A DNA stretch of 64,000 bases, taken from Arthrobacter sp. QXT-31 (lineage in GTDB: Bacteria > Actinomycetota > Actinomycetes > Actinomycetales > Micrococcaceae). Below the pieces are notes generated by a model, which was not told where the DNA came from, ran no database searches, and saw only the letters and a list, made by a program, of their open reading frames with translations. Positions 1 to 7,799 of this stretch are shown here, piece after piece. The stretch lies in contig NZ_CP019304.1 of the NCBI RefSeq assembly GCF_001969265.1, positions 4,030,001 to 4,094,000 of the forward strand, written 5' to 3'. Numbering within the stretch: position 1 is the first letter of the stretch; every line of letters begins with the position of its first letter. Both the position numbers and the translations under genes were made by a program.

Positions 1-1
1 G

Positions 2-97
2 TTCCTGGAGGATGTGATTGAGCAGCTCGTGGGCGAGATCAGGGACGCCACCCAGGCAAAGGGCATCCGGAGGCTCGGCGCGCCCGACGGCGAATAG
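2..97 (+). CDS. C-terminal fragment of a CBS-domain (CorC/HlyC, CNNM-like) protein
   Basis: The window opens inside a gene. The open frame reads 31 codons to a TAG stop and contains LEDVIEQLVGEIRD, which resembles the end of the second CBS domain in CorC/TlyC/CNNM-type membrane proteins (typical form TLEDVIEELVGEIRDE). The family is associated with divalent cation transport or resistance and normally has an N-terminal membrane domain, a CBS pair and a CorC_HlyC domain. This protein ends soon after the CBS motif, so it seems to lack the last domain. The identification rests on a short motif, and the upstream part is outside the window. Confidence 0.6.
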   Translation, partial: FLEDVIEQLVGEIRDATQAKGIRRLGAPDGE

Positions 98-131
98 CCG
101 GGCAGGTGCCGGGCCAACCCGCCGCCGCACC

Positions 132-160
132 CGCTAAATAGGAATGATTCCTATTTAGCG
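132..160. promoter_or_regulatory. 29-bp perfect palindrome, candidate Zur operator of the zinc importer operon
   Basis: Arms CGCTAAATAGGAAT are exactly complementary around a single central G. The core GGAATGATTCC has the odd-symmetry layout of Fur-family operators. A possible -10 (TACACT, 162-167) lies just downstream, so the palindrome would cover the -35 and spacer of the promoter for the znuA-like gene. A Zur-type regulator is encoded after the operon, which makes zinc-dependent repression the natural reading. This is inference from position and symmetry. Confidence 0.75.
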
Positions 161-223
161 ATACACTCGAAGGGAGGTTGCCTCCTCCCCGCAACTCATC
201 CCGTTCAGAACCGAGGTATTTCC

Positions 224-1195
224 GTGCCCAGCTACGCCCGTACTGTCCTGACCGCCGCAGTGGCCGGATTCGGCCTGCTCCTCACCGGCTGCGGTGCGCC
301 GGCGGCCGAGACCGGAGCCGCAGGGGACAACGGCCGCATCGCCGTCGTCACGTCCACCAACGTCTACGGGGAAATTGTTGAGGCAGTCGGCGGGGACAAG
401 GTCAACGTCTCGGCCATCATCTCCCGCCCGAGCCAGGACCCGCACTCCTACGAAGCCAACGCCCAGGACCGTCTGACAGTGTCCAAGGCCAAGCTGGTGG
501 TGGAAAACGGCGGCGGCTACGACGACTTCATCCACACTCTCGCGGACGACGGCAAGGTGCCGCACGAAAACATCGTCAGTGCAGTGGAGGTTTCAGGACT
601 GGCCCCGGAGAAGGCAGGCACCTCCTCTGCCCACGCTACCGATGAACATGCCCATGACCACGGCGAGTTCAACGAACACGTCTGGTACAGCTTTGATGCC
701 ATGGCGCACCTTGCCGATGCCGTTGCCGCCCGTCTCGGTGCGCTCGACTCCGCTTCGGCCGCCCAGTTCACCGCCAACGCCGCTGAGTTCAAGTCCGGTC
801 TTGCGGAGCTTGAGAGTAAGATTTCGGCAATGAAGACCTCGCACGGCGGTGCCGGCGTTGCCATCACGGAACCGGTCCCGCTCTACCTGCTGGAAGCGGC
901 CGGGCTGGAGAACCGCACGCCCGCCGAGTACACCGCCGCCGTCGAAGAAGGTGCCGACGTATCGCCCGCGGTCCTGAAGGCGGCCACCGCGGCGGCCGCC
1001 GCAAAGAGCACCAGTTTCCTCGCCTACAACGAACAGACGGAAGGTCCGCAGACGCAGGCCGTGAAAAAAGCAGCCACCGCCGCCGGGACCCCCGTGGTGA
1101 ACTCCACCGAGACGCTTCCGGACGGCAAGACCTACCTGCAGTGGATGGCGGACAACGTGGACAACATCAGCAACGCACTGAAGAGCCAGCGTTGA
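224..1195 (+). CDS. znuA: Zinc ABC transporter, substrate-binding lipoprotein (ZnuA/AztC type)
   Basis: Surface-anchored solute-binding protein of the cluster A-I metal family (323 residues), expected to bind extracellular Zn2+ and pass it to the permease. The N-terminus is a lipoprotein signal with lipobox LLTGC (Cys23). A His/Asp-rich loop near residues 137-153 (HATDEHAHDHGEFNEH) is typical of zinc rather than manganese binders, and NEHVWY matches the region of a metal-ligand histidine. GTG is the start; in-frame alternatives would cut the signal peptide. It is the first gene of a three-gene operon behind a palindromic operator, and its TGA overlaps the TTG start of the ATPase gene. Manganese cannot be fully excluded, but the His loop and the adjacent Zur favour zinc. 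Confidence 0.9.
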   Translation: MPSYARTVLTAAVAGFGLLLTGCGAPAAETGAAGDNGRIAVVTSTNVYGEIVEAVGGDKVNVSAIISRPSQDPHSYEANAQDRLTVSKAKLVVENGGGYDDFIHTLADDGKVPHENIVSAVEVSGLAPEKAGTSSAHATDEHAHDHGEFNEHVWYSFDAMAHLADAVAARLGALDSASAAQFTANAAEFKSGLAELESKISAMKTSHGGAGVAITEPVPLYLLEAAGLENRTPAEYTAAVEEGADVSPAVLKAATAAAAAKSTSFLAYNEQTEGPQTQAVKKAATAAGTPVVNSTETLPDGKTYLQWMADNVDNISNALKSQR

Positions 1196-2007
1196 ACCCA
1201 GTCGTCAGCCTGAAGCAAGCGTCGCTGAAGTTCGGCCGGCGCGCGCTCTGGGAGGACCTGAACCTGGACATCAATCCGGGCGAGTTTTTCGCGGTGCTGG
1301 GTCCTAACGGCAGCGGCAAGACCAGCTTCCTCAAGGTCCTGCTGGGACTGCAGGAGCTTCACTCCGGCCACGCAAGCCTCGGCGGCCACCCCGTGGAGCG
1401 CGGAAGCCGGATGATCGGCTACATCCCGCAGCAAAAGCCCTTCCCGCCCGACACCCCGATGCGCGCCCGCGACCTGGTGGGCCTGGGCGTCGACGGGCAC
1501 CGCTGGGGAATCCGGCTCGGCACCGCCAAGGCAAACCGCAGGATTGACGAACTGCTGGAGCTTGTCGGGGCAAGCGACTACGCCAAGGTGCCTGTCGGAC
1601 AGCTGTCCGGCGGAGAGCAGCAGCGCCTCCGCGTTGCCCAGGCACTCGCCACCGACCCCAGGGTGCTGCTGTGCGACGAGCCGCTCCTGTCGCTGGACCT
1701 GCACCACCAGCAGGCTGTGAGCGCGCTCATCAACAAACAGTGCCATGACCGGAAAAGCGCCGTGGTGTTCGTAACCCACGAGATCAATCCGATCATCGAC
1801 TACGTGGACCGGATCCTGTACCTGGCCGGCGGCCGGTTCAGCGTGGGAACGCCGCACGAGGTCATGACCACCGAAGTCCTGTCCGATCTTTATGACAGCA
1901 ACGTGGAAGTGATCCATGCCAACGGCAGGATCGTCGTCGTCGGTCTGCCCGACGCCACCACGCACCATCATGACGACGCGCACGCCGCTTCCGGGAAGGG
2001 CTCCTGA
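1192..2007 (+). CDS. znuC: Metal (zinc) ABC transporter ATP-binding protein
   Basis: ATPase subunit of the importer, 271 residues. It shows Walker A GPNGSGKT (residues 37-44), signature LSGGEQQRL (from about 138), Walker B LLCDEPLLSLD and the switch histidine in VFVTHE. I chose TTG at 1192 because it overlaps the TGA of the binding-protein gene (TTGA) and the alignable sequence begins there; an upstream GTG would add 17 residues read from inside the preceding gene. The C-terminus is His/Asp-rich (THHHDDAH), a common feature of zinc importers. It overlaps the permease gene by one base (TGATG), indicating translational coupling. Confidence 0.92.
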   Translation: MNPVVSLKQASLKFGRRALWEDLNLDINPGEFFAVLGPNGSGKTSFLKVLLGLQELHSGHASLGGHPVERGSRMIGYIPQQKPFPPDTPMRARDLVGLGVDGHRWGIRLGTAKANRRIDELLELVGASDYAKVPVGQLSGGEQQRLRVAQALATDPRVLLCDEPLLSLDLHHQQAVSALINKQCHDRKSAVVFVTHEINPIIDYVDRILYLAGGRFSVGTPHEVMTTEVLSDLYDSNVEVIHANGRIVVVGLPDATTHHHDDAHAASGKGS

Positions 2008-2882
2008 TGGATCTGGAATCATTCCTGCAAACGGTGTTCAACTTCGATAACTACGGGGAACTGCTCGTGCTGGTGCAGAACTCGCTGTGGGCCGGTGCCG
2101 TGCTTGGACTCCTCGGCGGCCTCGTAGGGACCTTCGTGATGAAGCGCGACCTGGCGTTTGCTGTCCACGGAATTTCCGAGCTCTCGTTCGCCGGCGCCGC
2201 CTTTGCGCTTCTCATCGGCACCGATGTGGTGTTCGGTTCCCTGGTCGGATCGGTGGCAGCTGCGCTCCTGCTCGGGCTGATGGGTGTCCGGGCCCGCGAC
2301 AAGAACTCCATCATCGGCGTGATCATGCCCTTTGGCCTGGGGCTCGGGATTCTTTTCCTCTCGCTCTATGAAGGCAGGGCGGCCAATAAGTTCGGCCTGC
2401 TCACCGGGCAGATTGTGTCCGTGGATACCGTCCAGCTTCAGGTCCTGGCGGGGACCGCGGTGGCAGTGATGGTGGCGCTGTGCTTCATCTGGCGCCCGCT
2501 GAGCTTCGCCAGTGTCGATCCCGAACTGGCCGAGGCCCGCGGCGTTCCCGTGCGTTCACTGGCCCTGGTTTTCATGGTGCTTCTGGGCGTCAGCGTGGCG
2601 CTGTCCATCCAGATCGTGGGCGCGCTGCTGGTTCTTGCCCTGCTGATCACGCCCGCGGCAGCGGCCCTGCGGGTGACATCCTCGCCGCGCCTCGTGGTTC
2701 TGCTCAGCGTGGTGTTCGCCGTTTCGGCGACGGTGGGCGGCATACTGCTGGCCCTCGGCGGGCGCATCCCCATCAGCCCTTACGTCACCACGCTGTCATT
2801 CCTGATCTACGTGGCCTGCCGGGTCATCGGCAGCGTCCGCGCCAAGCGCGGCCTTAACGGCCGGGTGATGCGGACCGCATAA
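2007..2882 (+). CDS. znuB: Metal (zinc) ABC transporter permease
   Basis: Polytopic membrane subunit of the ABC-3 family (291 residues) forming the channel through which Zn2+ crosses the membrane. It is strongly hydrophobic throughout, with about eight to nine predicted segments and family features such as FVMKRDLAFAVHGISELSFAGAA near residues 44-66 (cytoplasmic coupling region) and ALLITPAAAA near residue 210. It starts one base inside the end of the ATPase gene, completing a binding protein-ATPase-permease operon. The converging Zur gene follows after about 50 bp. Confidence 0.92.
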   Translation: MDLESFLQTVFNFDNYGELLVLVQNSLWAGAVLGLLGGLVGTFVMKRDLAFAVHGISELSFAGAAFALLIGTDVVFGSLVGSVAAALLLGLMGVRARDKNSIIGVIMPFGLGLGILFLSLYEGRAANKFGLLTGQIVSVDTVQLQVLAGTAVAVMVALCFIWRPLSFASVDPELAEARGVPVRSLALVFMVLLGVSVALSIQIVGALLVLALLITPAAAALRVTSSPRLVVLLSVVFAVSATVGGILLALGGRIPISPYVTTLSFLIYVACRVIGSVRAKRGLNGRVMRTA

Positions 2883-2932
2883 TCCGGTTGGGGGGTCTAC
2901 TGCCCGGCGTCTGATTACTGCGCTGTGCTTGA

Positions 2933-3397
2933 CTATTGCGCGGCGGCCTTGCGCGCCGAGCAGTCGGGGCACAGGCCGTAGATCTCCACCGTGTGGGCCA
3001 CTTCCGTGTAGCCATGCTCCTGGGCCGTCCGCGCGGCCCAGGTCTCGACGGCGGGGGCCTCCACCTCAACCGCCTTGCCGCAGTTGCGGCACAGCAGGTG
3101 GTGGTGATGCACCGTCACGGCGCAGCGGCGGTAGACCGCCTCGCCGTCGCCATTGCGCAGCACGTCCACGAGGTCCTCGTCGGCCAGCGACTGCAGGATC
3201 CGGTAGGCGGTGGCCAGGGAAACGGATACACCTTTGTTCTGGAGTATCCGGTACAGCTCCTGGGTGCTCACGAAGTCATTGAGCTCGTCCAAGGCGGCGC
3301 TGACAGCGATCCGCTGCTTGGTGACGCGCTGCTCTTTCCCGCCGGCGGGCGTCGAAGGTGCCTGTGGCCTGCCGTCAGCGCTGGCGCGTTGTGGCAT
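2933..3397 (-). CDS. zur: Fur-family transcriptional regulator, probably Zur
   Basis: Zinc-sensing repressor of the Fur superfamily, 154 residues. An N-terminal winged helix (TKQRIAVSAALDELNDFVS...ATAYRILQSLADEDLVDVLR) is followed by a dimerisation domain with the sensory motif HHHHLLCRNCGK and a second CPDC pair; the two Cys pairs form the structural zinc site of Fur/Zur proteins. Start ATG at 3397 gives a normal length; longer in-frame extensions run antisense through the divergent hydrolase gene. It converges on the zinc importer operon and is the obvious candidate to bind the palindrome at 132-160. PerR or Fur assignments are less likely given the context. Confidence 0.88.
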   Translation of the reverse strand: MPQRASADGRPQAPSTPAGGKEQRVTKQRIAVSAALDELNDFVSTQELYRILQNKGVSVSLATAYRILQSLADEDLVDVLRNGDGEAVYRRCAVTVHHHHLLCRNCGKAVEVEAPAVETWAARTAQEHGYTEVAHTVEIYGLCPDCSARKAAAQ

Positions 3398-3420
3398 GGA
3401 TGGAACTCGCTTTTCTTTCG

Positions 3421-3445
3421 GGTAATGGCAAGCTTTAACGTTACC
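3421..3445. promoter_or_regulatory. Imperfect inverted repeat between divergent zur and hydrolase genes
   Basis: GGTAATG and CGTTACC (one mismatch between arms) are separated by 11 bases in the shared upstream region of zur (leftward) and the hydrolase (rightward). It does not resemble the palindrome at 132-160, so it is not obviously a Zur autoregulatory site. Function unknown. Confidence 0.3.
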
Positions 3446-3458
3446 AGCCGGAGGTGCG

Positions 3459-3487
3459 TGGACACTGCCCGGGCCCGTCCCTAGGCT
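3459..3487 (+). promoter_or_regulatory. Promoter TGGACA-N17-TAGGCT, predicted leaderless
   Basis: A -35 (TGGACA, 3459-3464) and a -10 (TAGGCT, 3482-3487) are spaced by 17 bp, and the -10 ends six bases before the ATG at 3494, so transcription should begin at or next to the start codon. Confidence 0.6.
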
Positions 3488-3493
3488 GGCCAC

Positions 3494-4150
3494 ATGAAGC
3501 TGACTAAATTCACGCACGCCTGCGTCCGGCTCGAAAAGGATGGCCAGGTCCTGGTCCTTGATCCGGGAACCTTCTCCGAAACCGCCGAAGCGCTGGACGG
3601 CGCACATGCCGTCCTCATCACGCACGAACATCCCGACCATATCGACGTTCCCGCCGTCGCGGCTGCCCTCAAGGACAACGGAGGGCTGGAGCTTTTTGCT
3701 CCGGCAGGTGTGGCGCAGAACGTGCGCAAGGAGGCGCCGGAGGCAGCGGATCGGGTGCATGCCGTGGAACCGGGAACGGCCTTCGACACGGCCGGGTTTG
3801 CGATCCGCAGCTTCGGCGGCCAGCACGCCCTGATCCATCCCCAGATTCCGGTGGTCGCCAACATCGGGTACCTCGTGGACGGGGACGTGTACCACCCGGG
3901 TGACTCATTCATCATCCCGGACGGCGTTAGCGTGCGTACGCTCCTGGTCCCGATCCATGCCCCGTGGAACAAGGTCAGCGAAGTCGTGGACTTCGTCATC
4001 GGCGTCCGCGCCGGACGGGCTTTCCCCATCCACGACGGGCTCCTGAACGAGACCGGCCTGGGACTCGTGGAAGGCCATGTCAAGCGGATCGGGGCGAAGT
4101 ACGGAACCGAGTACACCCACCTCTCCAGCAGGGAGTCGGTGGACCTCTAG
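3494..4150 (+). CDS. Metallo-beta-lactamase-fold hydrolase (UlaG-like)
   Basis: Cytosolic metal-dependent hydrolase of 218 residues. It carries the metal motif THEHPDHID (about residues 43-51) and further likely ligands in FGGQHA, VYHPGDS and IHAPW, the pattern of the UlaG/L-ascorbate-6-phosphate lactonase-like branch of the MBL fold. The substrate cannot be read from the sequence. No ribosome-binding site is evident, consistent with the leaderless promoter directly upstream. Its last four bases overlap the end of the converging cysteine-desulfhydrase-like gene. Confidence 0.85.
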   Translation: MKLTKFTHACVRLEKDGQVLVLDPGTFSETAEALDGAHAVLITHEHPDHIDVPAVAAALKDNGGLELFAPAGVAQNVRKEAPEAADRVHAVEPGTAFDTAGFAIRSFGGQHALIHPQIPVVANIGYLVDGDVYHPGDSFIIPDGVSVRTLLVPIHAPWNKVSEVVDFVIGVRAGRAFPIHDGLLNETGLGLVEGHVKRIGAKYGTEYTHLSSRESVDL

Positions 4151-5226
4151 GGCTGCCAGATTCCCGTCTCGAAGAACGCCTTCAGCGTGGCTTCATGTGG
4201 CTGCGGATCCAGTCCCTGGGATGCCAGCCACGCAGGGCTGTAGTAGCTGCCCGCGTACCGGTCGCCGCCGTCGCACATCAGGGACACGACGCTTCCCCGC
4301 TCGCCGTCGGCGATCATCTGGGCCACGAGCTGCCAGGCACCCCAGAGGTTGGTGCCCGTGGAAGGCCCGGCGTGCAGGCCCGCCAGCGAACGCAGGTGCC
4401 GCATGGCTGCGACGGACGCAGCGTCGGGAACCTGGATCATGTGGTCGATGACCGAGGGCACAAAGCTCGGTTCCATGCGTGGCCGGCCGATGCCCTCGAT
4501 CCGGGAGGGCTGGCCGGTGCTGAAGTCCGCGGCGCCGCTCCGCCAGCCGGGGTAGAACGCGGAGTTTTCCGGATCGACCACCGCCAGGGATGTGTGATGG
4601 CGGTGGTAGCGGAGGTAACGGCCGATCGTGGCGCTGGTTCCGCCTGTGCCCGCGCCCACCACAATCCAGCGGGGGACCGGATGATCCTCCAGCGCCAGCT
4701 GTTCAAAGATGGACTCGGCAATGTTGTTGTTGCCCCGCCAGTCGGTAGCGCGCTCGGCGTAGGTGAACTGGTCCATGTAGTGGCCGCCGCTTGTGGCGGC
4801 GACCTCGGCGGCTGCGGCGTACACCTCTGAAGCATGGTCCACCAGGAGACAGGCACCGCCGAACTGTTCGATCAGGGCGATCTTCTCGGGGCTGGTGGTG
4901 CGGGTCATCACGGCGATAAAAGGCAGGCCGAGGAGCTGGGCGAAGTACGCCTCGGAAACCGCGGTGCTGCCGCTGGATGCCTCCACAATCGTGGTCCCCT
5001 CGCGGATCCACCCGTTCACCAGCCCGAACAGGAACAGGGAACGGGCCAGCCGGTGTTTCAGGCTTCCGGAGCGGTGCGTGGATTCGTCCTTGAGGTAGAG
5101 CTGGACGCCCCAGTGTTCCGGCAGCGGCACCGAGTACAGGTGGGTGTCCGCCGAACGGTTGTTTTCAGCGTTGATCTTGCGGACTGCCTCATCCGCCCAT
5201 GCCCGGTCACTGAATCGCCTGCTCAC
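4147..5226 (-). CDS. cds1: PLP-dependent cysteine synthase family protein (L-cysteine desulfhydrase Cds1-like)
   Basis: Fold-type II PLP enzyme, 359 residues. The PLP lysine lies in SGSLKHRLA (near residue 56), and a glycine-rich phosphate-binding loop is seen in [14 protein letters not shown]. The N-terminal region ([14 protein letters not shown]) and length match the actinobacterial Cds1 group, which breaks L-cysteine down to H2S, pyruvate and ammonia, rather than the shorter O-acetylserine sulfhydrylases. It is divergent from a mercaptopyruvate sulfurtransferase gene, which suggests a shared role in sulfide or persulfide metabolism (inference). GTG start, with a -10 hexamer six bases upstream. 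Confidence 0.82.
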   Translation of the reverse strand: MSRRFSDRAWADEAVRKINAENNRSADTHLYSVPLPEHWGVQLYLKDESTHRSGSLKHRLARSLFLFGLVNGWIREGTTIVEASSGSTAVSEAYFAQLLGLPFIAVMTRTTSPEKIALIEQFGGACLLVDHASEVYAAAAEVAATSGGHYMDQFTYAERATDWRGNNNIAESIFEQLALEDHPVPRWIVVGAGTGGTSATIGRYLRYHRHHTSLAVVDPENSAFYPGWRSGAADFSTGQPSRIEGIGRPRMEPSFVPSVIDHMIQVPDAASVAAMRHLRSLAGLHAGPSTGTNLWGAWQLVAQMIADGERGSVVSLMCDGGDRYAGSYYSPAWLASQGLDPQPHEATLKAFFETGIWQP

Positions 5227-5232
5227 CGCATC

Positions 5233-5238
5233 AGCCTA
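5233..5238 (-). promoter_or_regulatory. -10 box TAGGCT of cds1-like gene (predicted leaderless)
   Basis: On the minus strand TAGGCT is followed by GATGCG and then the GTG start at 5226. No clear -35 is visible. Confidence 0.5.
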
Positions 5239-5324
5239 CCGGCGCGGGCACCCGCAGCTAGAGTTAGTGCTGTTGCGCCCCCGAGCGGCCCGCGCAAACC
5301 CTTCAGACGAATTCAAGGAGACAG

Positions 5325-6167
5325 ATGAACATCCTCATTGACGCGGCCGGGCTGAATGCCAGGATGGCCTCCGGCCAGCGCACCGTGGTGCTCGACGTCC
5401 GCTGGAAGCTCGGGGATCCGGACGGCCGTTCACGGTACCTCGAGGAACACATCCCTGGTGCTGCGTACGTGGACCTTCCCAGCGAATTGGCGGACCCGGC
5501 GGACCCCGGCCGCGGGCGCCACCCGCTGCCTTCGAGGGCCCGCTTCCAGGAAGCGGCCCGGTCCTGGGGCATTAGCGACGGCGACACCGTGGTTGCGTAC
5601 GACGATGCGGGCAGCACGTCCGCTGCACGCGTGTGGTGGATGTTGCGGAACGCTGGCGTCCGCACCGTTCACCTGCTCGACGGCGGCCTGGCCGCCTGGC
5701 GTGCGGCAGGGCTGCCCGTGGAGGGAGGGGCCGTGGAGCCCGAGGCAGGCAACGTGACACTTACAGACGGCGGCATGCCGGTGACCGACGCGGACGGTGC
5801 CGCCAGCTGGGCTGCCGGAGGAGTGCTGCTGGATGCACGTGCCGCAGAACGCTACCGCGGGGACGTGGAACCGGTGGATCCGAGGGCCGGCCACATTCCC
5901 GGCGCCGTCAGCGCCCCCACCACCGCGAATCTCGACGACGACGGCCGCTTCCTGCCGGCGGAGGAGCTGCGGAAGCGCTTTGGCGCCCTTGGGGTCGATA
6001 CAGCAACGCCGACTGCCGTCTACTGCGGCAGCGGCGTGACGGCCTCCCATGAGATCGCGGCCCTGGAAATCGCAGGGTTTGCCGCCACGCTGTTCCCCGG
6101 GTCCTTCTCCGAATGGTCCAATGACGCCTCCCGCCCCGTGGCCACGGGCGACCGTCCCGGGGAATAA
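5325..6167 (+). CDS. sseA: Thiosulfate/3-mercaptopyruvate sulfurtransferase (tandem rhodanese)
   Basis: Two rhodanese domains in 280 residues: an inactive N-terminal copy (residues about 5-130) and a catalytic C-terminal copy. The active loop is CGSGVTA (about residues 233-239), the form found in mercaptopyruvate sulfurtransferases such as E. coli SseA. The enzyme moves sulfane sulfur from 3-mercaptopyruvate to thiol or cyanide acceptors. A good ribosome site AAGGAGA precedes the ATG, unlike many neighbours. It lies divergent to the cysteine-desulfhydrase-like gene, so both may handle cysteine-derived sulfur. Confidence 0.88.
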   Translation: MNILIDAAGLNARMASGQRTVVLDVRWKLGDPDGRSRYLEEHIPGAAYVDLPSELADPADPGRGRHPLPSRARFQEAARSWGISDGDTVVAYDDAGSTSAARVWWMLRNAGVRTVHLLDGGLAAWRAAGLPVEGGAVEPEAGNVTLTDGGMPVTDADGAASWAAGGVLLDARAAERYRGDVEPVDPRAGHIPGAVSAPTTANLDDDGRFLPAEELRKRFGALGVDTATPTAVYCGSGVTASHEIAALEIAGFAATLFPGSFSEWSNDASRPVATGDRPGE

Positions 6168-6207
6168 CGAAGTGCACTTGCGATTGGAACTCATCCGGGA
6201 GCCGCGG

Positions 6208-6213
6208 TAGCGT
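6208..6213 (+). promoter_or_regulatory. -10 box TAGCGT of the alcohol dehydrogenase gene (predicted leaderless)
   Basis: TAGCGT ends six bases before the ATG at 6220. TTGGAA at 6184-6189 is a possible -35 with an 18-bp spacer. Confidence 0.5.
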
Positions 6214-6219
6214 CGCCAT

Positions 6220-7374
6220 ATGACTCCTGGACGCCCTGTGCCCCCGCCGCTGAACCTGCGAATCCCGGTGGAGGAGGCCGCCGTCGGGCCCCTCGAAGGA
6301 CGCCTTGCCGCGGCCCGCGGGGCATCCTCTGCCACGAGCGGTCTGGTAGCGCTGACCCTTGCCCGGCGGGCGCCCAAAGCCGACGACGTCGAAATTGCGA
6401 TCGAGTTCTGCGGGCTCTGCCACTCCGACGTCCACGCCACCCGGGGGGAGTGGGGCTCCCAGAACTACCCGCTCGTACCGGGCCACGAGATCGTGGGACG
6501 GGTCAGCCGCGTTGGTTCTGATGTGGTGGACTTCCAGCCGGGAGACCGTGTGGGCGTGGGCTGCATGGTGGACTCCTGCCGGGAATGCGGGAGCTGCCGT
6601 GAAGGGCTGGAGCAGTACTGCGAACGCGGCCTGACCGGGACGTACGGCACCAGGGATGCCAGGAACGGGGACGCTGTCACGCAGGGCGGCTACGCCTCGT
6701 CAGTGGTGGTGGACCGCCGGTATGTCCTGCGGGTGCCGGAGGGCCTGGACCCTGCGGCGGCTGCCCCGTTGCTCTGTGCCGGCATCACCACGTTCTCGCC
6801 GCTGCGGCACTTCGGTGTCCGGGAAGGCCACGTGGTCGGCGTCGTTGGCCTGGGCGGCCTGGGGCACATGGCCGTCAAACTGGCCAAAGCAATGGGAGCC
6901 GAAGTCAAGGTCTTTACTACGTCCGAAGCCAAAGTGTCCGCGGCGCTGGAACTGGGTGCTGACGCAGTTGTGCTGTCCCGCGACGAGGAGGCGATGGCCG
7001 CTGAAAACCGGAGCATCGACGTCATCATCGACACCGTTGCCGCCCCGCACGACCTCAACCCGCTTTTCCGCACCCTGCGCCGGGACGGCGCCCTGTTCCA
7101 GCTGGGCCTGCCCTCGGAATCCATGCCGCCCGTTAACCCTGGGGCACTGATCAGAAGGCGGATCTCGTACGCGGGTTCCCTGATCGGGGGTATCGCCGAA
7201 ACGCAGGAGATGCTCGACTTTTGCGCCGAGCACGGGGTTGTCTCCGATATCGAACTGGTGGGTGCCGAGCAACTTAACGACGCCTATGACCGGATGGTTG
7301 CAGGCGATGTGAAGTACCGTTTTGTCCTGGATACATCCACCCTGCAGGAACCGTCGGAAAGGGCTGACGCATGA
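6220..7374 (+). CDS. Zinc-dependent alcohol/aldehyde dehydrogenase (cinnamyl-alcohol-dehydrogenase-like MDR)
   Basis: Medium-chain dehydrogenase/reductase of 384 residues. The catalytic zinc site is seen in FCGLCHSDVH and PGHEIVG, the four structural-zinc cysteines in CRECGSCREGLEQYC, and the NAD(P)-binding Rossmann loop in VGVVGLGGLGHMAVKLAKA. This matches the YahK/Adh CAD subgroup, usually NADPH-dependent aldehyde reductases of broad range. The N-terminal ~45 residues before the GroES-like domain are longer than usual, so a later start is possible, although the promoter spacing favours this ATG. Its stop overlaps the HIT gene start (ATGA). Confidence 0.85.
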   Translation: MTPGRPVPPPLNLRIPVEEAAVGPLEGRLAAARGASSATSGLVALTLARRAPKADDVEIAIEFCGLCHSDVHATRGEWGSQNYPLVPGHEIVGRVSRVGSDVVDFQPGDRVGVGCMVDSCRECGSCREGLEQYCERGLTGTYGTRDARNGDAVTQGGYASSVVVDRRYVLRVPEGLDPAAAAPLLCAGITTFSPLRHFGVREGHVVGVVGLGGLGHMAVKLAKAMGAEVKVFTTSEAKVSAALELGADAVVLSRDEEAMAAENRSIDVIIDTVAAPHDLNPLFRTLRRDGALFQLGLPSESMPPVNPGALIRRRISYAGSLIGGIAETQEMLDFCAEHGVVSDIELVGAEQLNDAYDRMVAGDVKYRFVLDTSTLQEPSERADA

Positions 7375-7799
7375 GCACGCTGTTCACCAAGATTCTCAAC
7401 GGGGAGATTCCCGGCCGGTTTGTCTGGCGTGAGCCGGACGTCTCCGCGTTCCTCACCATGGGTCCGCTGGCAGACGGCCACACGCTGGTGGTCCCGACCG
7501 AGGAAGTGGACCGCTGGACTGACGCCTCACCGGAAACCCTGGCCAAGGTCATGGAAGTGGCCCGGCGGATCGGCGCGGTGCAGGTGGACACCTTCGGGGC
7601 GGCCCGGGCAGGACTGATCGTTGCCGGTTACGAGATCAACCACATGCATGTTCACGTGTGGCCTTCCAACAGCATGTCGGAATTCAACTTCGCCACCGCT
7701 GAGCACAACCCTGATCCGGCCCGGCTGGACGCCAACGCGGAAAAGCTGCGGGCGGGCCTGCGCGACGCCGGCTACGGGGAGTTCGTGCCCGAGGCCTAA
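7371..7799 (+). CDS. HIT family hydrolase/transferase
   Basis: Small nucleotide-binding protein (142 residues) of the histidine triad family. The triad is HMHVHVW near residues 93-99, preceded by GYEIN. HIT proteins hydrolyse or transfer nucleotidyl groups from substrates such as adenosine phosphoramidates; the exact substrate is not evident. It overlaps the dehydrogenase gene by four bases (ATGA), so the two are translationally coupled. Its stop codon overlaps the end of the converging DUF222/HNH gene. Confidence 0.87.
   Translation: MSTLFTKILNGEIPGRFVWREPDVSAFLTMGPLADGHTLVVPTEEVDRWTDASPETLAKVMEVARRIGAVQVDTFGAARAGLIVAGYEINHMHVHVWPSNSMSEFNFATAEHNPDPARLDANAEKLRAGLRDAGYGEFVPEA

Noticed and set aside
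5430..6440. 336-codon minus-strand frame
   Set aside because: Antisense to the tandem rhodanese gene, which has an intact active site and a good ribosome site.
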